Assembly (NCBI GenBank): GCA_017646485.1
Contig: JAGCML010000093.1
Coordinates: 1-11,800, forward strand
Direction: 5' to 3'
DNA: 11,800 nt
Source of the DNA: Kiritimatiellia bacterium
GTDB taxonomy: Bacteria; Verrucomicrobiota; Kiritimatiellia; RFP12; DVOR01
Shown here: one piece after another, positions 1-5,479 of the stretch
Layout: the number at the start of each line of letters is the position of its first letter
Numbering within the stretch: the first letter of the stretch is position 1
Notes under the pieces: model-generated
The model's database searches: none
The model's input: the letters and a program-made list of their open reading frames with translations, nothing else
Told to the model about the DNA's origin: nothing
Translations under genes and position numbers: made by a program

Positions 1-1269
1 GAGGCGATTGCTTACGATATTGGTAAAGCCTACATTACATTCACTCAGGCTCGCAAAGTGGTTATCGGCCGCGATTGCCGTCCCCACTCGATTCCCTTGC
101 AGGCAGCTTTAACGCGTGGCATCACCGAAATGGGTGCTGACGTCATTGATATCGGCGAATGCTCCACCCCGATGAATTACTATGCCAACGGCACATTGAA
201 GGCGGAAGGTTCGATTATGATTACCGCCTCTCACAACCCCGCCGAATGGAATGGTTTTAAGCTCTGCCGTGCAGATGCCGTACCGATTTCGGGTGTCACT
301 GGCATTGAAGACATTGAACAGATTGTGAAAGCTCAGGCCTTCAAGCCTGTCGCAGACAAGACCGGTGATGTGAGCACCTATGATATTCTCCCTGAATATC
401 GTGAACACATTCGTCCCTTCATGAACTTTGCTCGTCGTCCGAAGTTGGCGATTGACTATGCTAACGGCATGGGCATTCCTGAAGCAAAGACCTTTGAAGA
501 CGCCGTTGATCAGACCCGCCTCTTCGGTGACATTGATGGTGCATTCCCCAACCATGAAGCAAACCCCTTGCATCACGCAACGCTTGCCGACCTCCAGAAG
601 GAAGTGCGTTCGGGCAACTATGACTTCGGTGTGGCCTTTGATGGTGACGCAGACCGTGCTGGCTTCATCGATGAAAAGGGTGATATCATCCCCATGGACC
701 TCATCACTGCGCTCATTGCTCAGGATGTGTTGAGCCGTGAAAAGGGTGTCATTTTCTACGATTTGCGTTCGAGCCGCGTCGTGAAGGAAGTGATTGAAGC
801 TGCTGGTGGCGTCCCCATGATGAGCCGTGTTGGCCACGCCTTCATCAAGGCTCAGATGCGTGAACACAAGGCTATCTTCGCAGGTGAACTCTCTGGTCAC
901 TACTACTTCCGCGACAACTTCGTGGCAGAATCCTCCTCTATGGCCGTGATTGCACTCTGCAATATCGTGACCAACTCTGACAAGCCGCTCTCGGAATTGA
1001 TTGCTCCTTTGCGCAAGTACGCTTGCTCGGGCGAAATCAACACCAAGGTTGCCCGCGATCCTCAGGAAATCCTTGCTGAAATCAAGGCCAAGTATGCAGA
1101 CGGTAATGTCTTTGAATTAGACGGTGTGAGCGTTGAATATCCCACTTGGTGGTTCAATGTCCGCTGCTCCAATACTGAACCGCTCGTGCGTCTCAACCTT
1201 GAAAGCACCAAGAGCACGGAAGAAATGGAAGCAAAGCGTGACGAAGTGCTCGCATTGATTCGCCAGTAA
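1..1269 (+). CDS. manB: Phosphomannomutase/phosphoglucomutase (ManB type), 5'-truncated by window edge
   Basis: This alpha-D-phosphohexomutase moves phosphate between C6 and C1 of a hexose, typically mannose 6-phosphate to mannose 1-phosphate for GDP-mannose or the glucose equivalents, in the cytosol. The frame is open from base 1, and codons before the first possible GTG start at 58 already encode family-like sequence (EAIAYDIGKAY), so the gene begins outside the window. From memory of E. coli ManB/CpsG, about 20 residues are missing. Visible motifs are the catalytic phosphoserine loop TASHNP (Ser codon 229-231), the Mg-binding loop DGDADR (640-657), the sugar-recognition loop GELSGHYYF (883-909) and the phosphate-binding loop RCSNTEPLVR (1162-1191). 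The stretches GHAFIK, SGEIN and the C-terminal FN-R-SNTEP pattern resemble ManB more than GlmM. Substrate choice between mannose and glucose cannot be read from sequence. A GC-rich hairpin and galactokinase follow. Lysine codons are 19 AAG to 3 AAA. Confidence 0.93.
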   Translation, partial: EAIAYDIGKAYITFTQARKVVIGRDCRPHSIPLQAALTRGITEMGADVIDIGECSTPMNYYANGTLKAEGSIMITASHNPAEWNGFKLCRADAVPISGVTGIEDIEQIVKAQAFKPVADKTGDVSTYDILPEYREHIRPFMNFARRPKLAIDYANGMGIPEAKTFEDAVDQTRLFGDIDGAFPNHEANPLHHATLADLQKEVRSGNYDFGVAFDGDADRAGFIDEKGDIIPMDLITALIAQDVLSREKGVIFYDLRSSRVVKEVIEAAGGVPMMSRVGHAFIKAQMREHKAIFAGELSGHYYFRDNFVAESSSMAVIALCNIVTNSDKPLSELIAPLRKYACSGEINTKVARDPQEILAEIKAKYADGNVFELDGVSVEYPTWWFNVRCSNTEPLVRLNLESTKSTEEMEAKRDEVLALIRQ

Positions 1270-1281
1270 TCTCTAGTTAAC

Positions 1282-1307
1282 AGGCCGGATATGAAGATGT
1301 CCGGCCT
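1282..1307 (+). terminator. Intergenic hairpin after manB, possible weak terminator or attenuating stem
   Basis: The arms AGGCCGGATAT (1282-1292) and ATGTCCGGCCT (1297-1307) pair over 11 positions with one G-T wobble, closing a GAAG loop. It lies 12 bases after the mutase stop. The downstream tail is CTCTGTATCTC rather than a clean T-run, so as an intrinsic terminator it would be leaky. It could instead set relative expression of manB and galK within one transcript or protect an mRNA 3' end. Confidence 0.6.
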
Positions 1308-1343
1308 CTCTGTATCTCAAATACTTATTAGAAAGACGATGCA

Positions 1344-2519
1344 ATGATTAATCAAGACGTCTACAACGAACTCCTTGAAAAGTACAAAGCACACTTCGGT
1401 AAAGCTCCCGTTGTTGTTTCGTATGCACCTGGCCGTATTGAAGTTTTAGGCAATCACACCGACTACAATGAAGGCTATGTCTTCTCTGCAGCCATCAACT
1501 ACGGCACCTTCTTTGCCATTTCTCGTAATGACGATGGCGTCAACCGCATCGTTGCTGGCGACCTTATGCACGAAGTGACCTTCCCCTTAGTGGATGCCAA
1601 GCCTGTCTCTAAGGACACGTGGGCCAACTATGTGATTGGTACTGTTGCTGGCTTAAATGCGATCAAGCCTCAGGACACTGGCTTTGATGCCATGTTCTTG
1701 GGTAATGTGCCGATGGGCTTTGGTCTCTCTTCCTCTGCCGCGCTCGAAATGTGCACTGCAAAGGCTGTCGCCCAACTCTTCACCATTGATGCAGATAATG
1801 TGACACTCGCAAAGATTGGCCAAGCAGCAGAACGTGATTATGCTGGCTGCCCTTGCGGTCTCTTAGACCAAATCTCCTCGCTCTGCGGTGCTGAAGGCAT
1901 GCTCGTGAAGACCGACTTCCGTTCGCTTGAAATCGAAACGGTTGATATGGGTCCCTCCGTTTGCTTCTTGATGTGCAATCCTCATGCCAAGCATGCGCTC
2001 GTGGATGGTCAGTACGCCTCTCGTCGTAAGGCTTGTGAAGACGCCGCGGCCTACTTCGCCTCCGTGCTCCCCCACCCTGTGGCAGCCTTGCGCGATGTCA
2101 CCATGGCTGAATGGGAAGCGCACAAGAATGGTTTGGATCCCATCGTTGCCAACCGTGCAGCACACCCCATTGGCGAAGATGAACGCGTGCTTCTCGGCGC
2201 TGAACTCTTGAACAAGGGCGATCTTGACGGCTTCGGAAAATTGCTCTTTGATTCGCACGAAAGCTCGCGCACGATGTTCGAAAACTCCTGCGAAGAATTG
2301 GACAATGTCGTTGCCGTTACAAAGACCATCCCTGGCATCTTAGGCGCACGTCTCTCGGGTGGCGGCTTCGGTGGTTCGGTGGTTGTCCTCGTGAAGGCTG
2401 ACGCTGCAGCAGATGCTGCAAAGGCCATCGCAGAAAACTACAAGGCTAACACCGGTAAGGACTGCGAAGTCTCGATGATTCAGCCCAGCATCGGCGCATC
2501 CATCGTTTACACCGCCTAA
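1344..2519 (+). CDS. galK: Galactokinase (GHMP kinase family)
   Basis: Galactokinase phosphorylates alpha-D-galactose at C1 using ATP, the entry step of the Leloir pathway, in the cytosol. The 391-residue length is close to the usual 380-400. The N-terminal signature is GRIEVLGNHTDYNEG (residues 30-44), with the sugar-contacting Arg31, His38 and Asp40 in place. The ATP-binding GHMP loop GFGLSSSAALE begins at residue 125. The catalytic-base position is Asp175 in CGLLDQ, and the C-terminal glycine motif SGGGFGG is at 338-344. The signature differs from the classical GRxNxIGEH in that Asn and Glu have exchanged places (Glu33, Asn37), so a different sugar preference is possible. The ATG at 1344 lies 9 bases after a weak GAAAG ribosome site, and the next gene upstream is 74 bases away. 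No galT or galE is in the window. Lysine codons are 16 AAG to 3 AAA. Confidence 0.9.
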   Translation: MINQDVYNELLEKYKAHFGKAPVVVSYAPGRIEVLGNHTDYNEGYVFSAAINYGTFFAISRNDDGVNRIVAGDLMHEVTFPLVDAKPVSKDTWANYVIGTVAGLNAIKPQDTGFDAMFLGNVPMGFGLSSSAALEMCTAKAVAQLFTIDADNVTLAKIGQAAERDYAGCPCGLLDQISSLCGAEGMLVKTDFRSLEIETVDMGPSVCFLMCNPHAKHALVDGQYASRRKACEDAAAYFASVLPHPVAALRDVTMAEWEAHKNGLDPIVANRAAHPIGEDERVLLGAELLNKGDLDGFGKLLFDSHESSRTMFENSCEELDNVVAVTKTIPGILGARLSGGGFGGSVVVLVKADAAADAAKAIAENYKANTGKDCEVSMIQPSIGASIVYTA

Positions 2520-2547
2520 CATTTTGTTAGCGATTGAATCGATTAAC

Positions 2548-2585
2548 GAATTGCCACATGACGCATGTCTGTGGCAATTCTTTTT
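2548..2585 (+). terminator. Rho-independent terminator after galK
   Basis: A perfect 11-base-pair stem joins GAATTGCCACA (2548-2558) to TGTGGCAATTC (2570-2580). The loop itself holds a GAC/GTC mini-stem around GCAT. It is followed directly by TTTTT at 2581-2585. This is a textbook intrinsic terminator 28 bases past the galactokinase stop, and it closes the sugar-metabolism unit. Confidence 0.9.
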
Positions 2586-2800
2586 ATCCCTACGAACCCC
2601 TTCCGTCATCACGACAATTCACGCATCCATCCGCACGTAATTCTAAACGAAGGGTTCCGCTCAACTCAAACAAAGCCTCCCCCCTTACACCCTTACGCAC
2701 TCCATCCACCTCCTTGTAACTGCCACACAGAGCCACCAAATAGGTAATCTTTTAATCCTATTCAGTTGTTCACTTTAGTAATAACATCTAAGGAAGTTTT
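2586..2800. other. Non-coding intergenic stretch, C-rich then AT-rich
   Basis: The galK-to-TrkA gap (2520-2838) is the only gap over 300 bases. After the terminator comes a pyrimidine-rich, G-poor segment. Hand counting over 2581-2750 gives about 65 C against 19 G on the + strand. From about 2745 the sequence turns AT-rich and leads into the promoter at 2824. Short open frames here (for example 2534-2719 and 2565-2747) have no ribosome site and no protein-like composition, so I do not call a gene. The C-over-G skew would suit Rho loading on read-through transcripts from galK, which is an inference. Confidence 0.5.
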
Positions 2801-2820
2801 AATAATGTAGGGATTGGGTG

Positions 2821-2829
2821 TGGTATAAT
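2821..2829 (+). promoter_or_regulatory. Extended -10 promoter for the TrkA-type gene
   Basis: TGG followed by a perfect TATAAT (2824-2829) matches an extended -10 element (TGnTATAAT). The 17-base-spaced -35 position (2801-2806, AATAAT) does not resemble TTGACA, as is common for extended -10 promoters. The predicted start of transcription, 6 to 8 bases past the hexamer, falls at about 2835-2837, only 2 to 4 bases before the ATG at 2839. The message would therefore be leaderless or nearly so. Confidence 0.6.
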
Positions 2830-2838
2830 AGTGACATT

Positions 2839-3510
2839 ATGACTAAACGAATCGGCATTATCGGCTCGGGTCGCTTCGGCGAAGCACTTATTCAAGCGCT
2901 TGCTGCACAAGGTGCAGAAGTATTGTTAATGGATATGGATCGCCAAAAGATTCAAGAGCTTTCAGAGTACGTCACCAAAGCCATTGAAGGTGACGCCACC
3001 AACATCCATGCTTTGGAAGAAGCAGGATTTGGGCTTTGCGATACCGTAGTGGTCGCCATCGGCGAAAATATTGAAGGTAGCGTGATGGCTACGGTCAACT
3101 GTAAAGACCTTGGCGTGCGCACCGTGGTAGCAAAGGCTGCGACCGAAGTCCATGGCCGCGTATTACGCCGTGTCGGTGCTGATGTGGTTATCTTCCCCAA
3201 TCGCGACCGTGCAGTTCGCCTTGCCCGAAGTTTAATGTCAGCAAGCCAGGCAGACCTTTTTGAGATTGCAGATGGTCTTTGTGCAGCAGAGGTCTCGGTT
3301 CCAGAAATTTTGGTTGATCAAACACTTGCGGAAGCAAACATTCGCAGTGAATATGACATTACGGTATTAGCCATTCGTCGCCTGGACGATGTTGATCCTG
3401 CAGCCCCTCGTCATCTGATTATTCCGAAGGGTGATACAATTATTCGAAGCGATGACCGTCTCCTTGTGTTTGGTACCGCAGAAAAGATTGATGAATTTTC
3501 GCAAGCCTAA
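2839..3510 (+). CDS. ktrA: TrkA/KtrA-type potassium uptake regulatory (RCK) protein
   Basis: This is a cytosolic nucleotide-binding subunit that gates a Trk/Ktr potassium transporter. The 223 residues carry one RCK unit: a Rossmann TrkA_N domain (about 4-125) with the glycine motif GSGRFG (9-14) and an acidic Asp32 at the end of the second strand, as expected for NAD(H) or ATP ligands, then a TrkA_C domain (about 135-223) ending PKGDTIIRSDDRLLVFG. The length matches KtrA/KtrC (about 220) rather than the two-RCK E. coli TrkA (about 460). The ATG at 2839 gives the usual MTKRIGIIG opening. An in-frame GTG at 2818 with an AGGGA ahead of it would add seven residues but would place the TATAAT inside the coding region. 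No membrane partner (KtrB/TrkH) is adjacent. The acetyltransferase follows after 29 bases and is probably co-transcribed. Confidence 0.88.
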   Translation: MTKRIGIIGSGRFGEALIQALAAQGAEVLLMDMDRQKIQELSEYVTKAIEGDATNIHALEEAGFGLCDTVVVAIGENIEGSVMATVNCKDLGVRTVVAKAATEVHGRVLRRVGADVVIFPNRDRAVRLARSLMSASQADLFEIADGLCAAEVSVPEILVDQTLAEANIRSEYDITVLAIRRLDDVDPAAPRHLIIPKGDTIIRSDDRLLVFGTAEKIDEFSQA

Positions 3511-3539
3511 CCCACTCTTTTTGTAGGATCGGAGAAGCA

Positions 3540-4031
3540 ATGAACTCCAAAATTGTTATTCGTCGCGCCACCTTAGCAGATGTGATGCCGATTCACGCCT
3601 TAATCCAGAGCTATCCCCACGAGTTGATTCTGCGTCCTTTGAATAACATCGTTGAAAATATTGACCGCTTTACGGTTGGTGTTGATGGCGAGAAGATTAT
3701 TGCTTGCGCTTGTTGGCAAATCTTACCTGAAATTGGTAATCCCGAAGGCGCGACGGTTGAACTCCAATCGGTTGCTGTGAATAAGGATTATCGTGGCCAA
3801 GGGATTGGCGAGAAAATGGTTCGATTTGTCTTACAACGCATTGAAGGTTTCCGCCCTGTTCAAGCGATTGTGCTTACCTTTGAACCCCGATTCTTTGGTA
3901 AACTTGGCTTTAAAGAGATTGAAAAGACACGTATCATCCACAAAATTTATCGCGGATGCGTCTACTGCACGAAGCACACCAATCCCTTCACCTGCCCTGA
4001 AATCGCAATGGCCCTTCAATTGCGCGCTTAA
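3540..4031 (+). CDS. GNAT N-acetyltransferase, ArgA (N-acetylglutamate synthase)-like
   Basis: This is a 163-residue single-domain acetyltransferase. The acetyl-CoA pyrophosphate loop is RGQGIG (85-90) after the strand ELQSVAV, and the later LTFEPRFFGKLGF resembles the FF-LGF motif of the family. The N-terminal IRRATLADVMPIHALIQSY opening, a conserved Leu/Pro/Arg stretch and a C-terminal Cys-x2-Cys...Cys-x-Glu-x-Ala-Met pattern (Cys140, Cys143, Cys152) match, as I recall it, the short stand-alone ArgA-like proteins that acetylate glutamate for arginine synthesis. Substrate is therefore a family-based inference, and another amine substrate is possible. A good ribosome site, GGAG at 3531-3534, precedes the ATG by 5 bases. 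The gene lies 29 bases after the TrkA-type gene and 53 before the pilus operon. No other arginine gene is nearby. Confidence 0.78.
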   Translation: MNSKIVIRRATLADVMPIHALIQSYPHELILRPLNNIVENIDRFTVGVDGEKIIACACWQILPEIGNPEGATVELQSVAVNKDYRGQGIGEKMVRFVLQRIEGFRPVQAIVLTFEPRFFGKLGFKEIEKTRIIHKIYRGCVYCTKHTNPFTCPEIAMALQLRA

Positions 4032-4054
4032 TTTCTCATTTCAAGTGTACACCC

Positions 4055-4060
4055 TATAAC
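4055..4060 (+). promoter_or_regulatory. Candidate -10 element ahead of the pilus operon
   Basis: TATAAC lies 25 bases before the ATG at 4085, and transcription would begin near 4067. The -35 position (about 4032-4037, TTTCTC) is a poor match, so this is weak. The alternative is read-through from the 2824 promoter, since no terminator separates the acetyltransferase from the pilus genes. Confidence 0.25.
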
Positions 4061-4084
4061 GCCTCACCCCTCCCCAAAACTGAT

Positions 4085-4660
4085 ATGAGATTGCCGAAAA
4101 ATCCCTTTTTACGAAAAGCAATCATCTTGCCTTTGTTGGCAATGGCCGCACTCCTTGTTGCAGAAGTCTACCAACAGATTTCTACCAAAAGCCCTGAAGA
4201 GCTTTTAACGGCTTTAGGTGCGCAACAAGTCATGACGCAAACCATGGATGTGAATGGACGTTCTGTGTTGGCGGATGTTTGGCGGTTACCGGACTTTGCT
4301 TCTTCTGCGTCATTAAACAAAATCAAAGCGAAGGTCATTACGGTTGGGAAATTTGTCTACGTCTTTCATGATGATTTTAGCTCCATTCGTGGCCAATGCG
4401 ACTATCCTACAGATTTGCCGACCTGCAATATCACTTGCAACTATGTCATTGATGCGACCCACTCACGCTTCATCAGTGGCACATCAACGCTTCCTCCAAA
4501 CGCAATTCTCTCGGAATTTTCCACCTCCGCAACAGCAAAGGGTTGGACCGCCTTAAATCAAACCGTTTGGCAAAAAGAAGGTTCCACCCTCTTCATTCAT
4601 ACGAGTGAAGGACAACACGCAACGAATATCGTCCTGGCCATTCAAAAGGAACTCCCATGA
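4085..4660 (+). CDS. Unrecognised membrane-anchored protein, first gene of the Tad operon
   Basis: I do not recognise this 191-residue protein. It opens with a basic stretch (MRLPKNPFLRK) and a hydrophobic segment at about residues 12-27, with no obvious signal peptidase site, so it is probably a single-pass anchor with the rest in the periplasm. The body is mixed polar, and its only three cysteines cluster as Cys105-x8-Cys114-x3-Cys118, which could form a disulfide or bind metal. It is not TadE/TadF-like, because prepilin features such as a conserved Glu after a long hydrophobic helix are absent. Its last four bases overlap the start of cpaB (ATGA), indicating translational coupling and a role in the same assembly. 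No strong ribosome site precedes the ATG at 4085. It may be a lineage-specific pilus accessory protein, which is inferred from context only. Confidence 0.7.
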   Translation: MRLPKNPFLRKAIILPLLAMAALLVAEVYQQISTKSPEELLTALGAQQVMTQTMDVNGRSVLADVWRLPDFASSASLNKIKAKVITVGKFVYVFHDDFSSIRGQCDYPTDLPTCNITCNYVIDATHSRFISGTSTLPPNAILSEFSTSATAKGWTALNQTVWQKEGSTLFIHTSEGQHATNIVLAIQKELP

Positions 4661-5463
4661 AGCAAAAGATTGTTCTTATCCTTGCGGTTATTGCAGGACT
4701 TATCGCGGCCTTCTTAACAGGCACCTATATCTCCGCTCAAAAGCAAGCACTCGAACGTGAAAGAATGGCCTTTGAACGAAAGAATCGTAGCGTCGATGTC
4801 GTTGTTTTGTCCAAATCGTTGCCCGCTGGCACCAAATTAACCATGGATGACCTCGGTGTCCTCACCTTTCCTGAGCGTGCACTCCGTGAACAAACCATTC
4901 GCCCTGAAGGAAATACAGCCTTACGCCTCGTGGGTCGTACGCTCGCTGTAGGTGTTAGTGGTCGTCAACCATTGCTTTGGAGTGATATTGAAGGTGGTGC
5001 CCCTGGTGATGGAGGCCTCTCTTCGTTATTACCCCCAAAAATGCGCGCGATTTCCATTTCGGTTTCTGCAGCAGCCAGCGTGAGCCAAATGGTGCGTCCT
5101 GCGGACCATGTTGATGTGTTGGGCACCTTCTCTTTGCCCAGTAAGGAACAACCTGGCGTGACCGAACTCGTCACCATGACCATTCTTCAGGACGTTCTTG
5201 TCTTAGCCACTGGTCAAGAAACGGCCAATACCTATCGCGGGGGCAACCAATCTTACGCGCTCGTCACGTTACAAGTGACCCCACATGAGGCAGAAGTGCT
5301 CACCTTTGCCGAACAAATGCGCGGCCGTTTAACCCTTTCCCTGCGTAATCCCGAAGACTTGCACTACGAGAAGTCTTTGCAACAGATTAATTTCAATCAG
5401 ATTCGCGGTTCGCTTGAAACGTTGAACGAACTTCGCCAAAAGACCCTTCTGCGTAAAAAGTAA
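4657..5463 (+). CDS. cpaB: Flp pilus assembly protein CpaB/RcpC
   Basis: CpaB is an envelope protein of the Tad/Flp type IVc pilus, thought to stabilise the outer-membrane secretin channel in the periplasm. The 268 residues show an N-terminal membrane anchor (about 4-25), a short charged helical stretch (28-45), a SAF domain (about 47-112, VVVLSKSLPAGTKLTMDDL then LVGRTLAVGVSGRQPL) and the RcpC domain beginning MRAISISVSAAASVSQMVRP and continuing DHVDVLGTF. Length and order are normal for the family. The start overlaps the upstream stop as ATGA, and an AAGGA site at 4646-4650 within the upstream gene is spaced 6 bases from it. cpaF follows after 16 bases. A secretin gene (cpaC/rcpA), often next to cpaB, is absent. 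Confidence 0.93.
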   Translation: MKQKIVLILAVIAGLIAAFLTGTYISAQKQALERERMAFERKNRSVDVVVLSKSLPAGTKLTMDDLGVLTFPERALREQTIRPEGNTALRLVGRTLAVGVSGRQPLLWSDIEGGAPGDGGLSSLLPPKMRAISISVSAAASVSQMVRPADHVDVLGTFSLPSKEQPGVTELVTMTILQDVLVLATGQETANTYRGGNQSYALVTLQVTPHEAEVLTFAEQMRGRLTLSLRNPEDLHYEKSLQQINFNQIRGSLETLNELRQKTLLRKK

Positions 5464-5466
5464 TCT

Positions 5467-5472
5467 GGGAGG
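5467..5472 (+). promoter_or_regulatory. Strong ribosome binding site for cpaF
   Basis: GGGAGG lies 7 bases before the ATG at 5480. It is the best ribosome site in the window and fixes the cpaF start so that the FHA domain is included in the product. Confidence 0.8.
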
Positions 5473-5479
5473 TTCTGCC

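Noticed and set aside
109..900. Long - strand open frame (263 codons) antisense to the mutase gene
   Set aside because: It lies wholly inside a clear ManB-type coding region, has no ribosome site and reads as low-similarity shadow sequence. The + strand codon bias (few codons whose complement is a stop) explains its length.
1863..2612. Several - strand open frames opposite galactokinase
   Set aside because: They overlap conserved galactokinase motifs and the terminator, and lack protein-like features.
2534..2747. Two overlapping short + strand frames between galK and the TrkA-type gene
   Set aside because: They run through the terminator hairpin and the C-rich stretch, have no ribosome site and show composition driven only by the C skew.
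2790..2810. AAGGAAG followed 8 bases later by ATG-TAG, a start-stop mini-frame
   Set aside because: It lies upstream of the extended -10, so it would only be transcribed from an unseen earlier promoter. A two-codon unit cannot be distinguished from chance.
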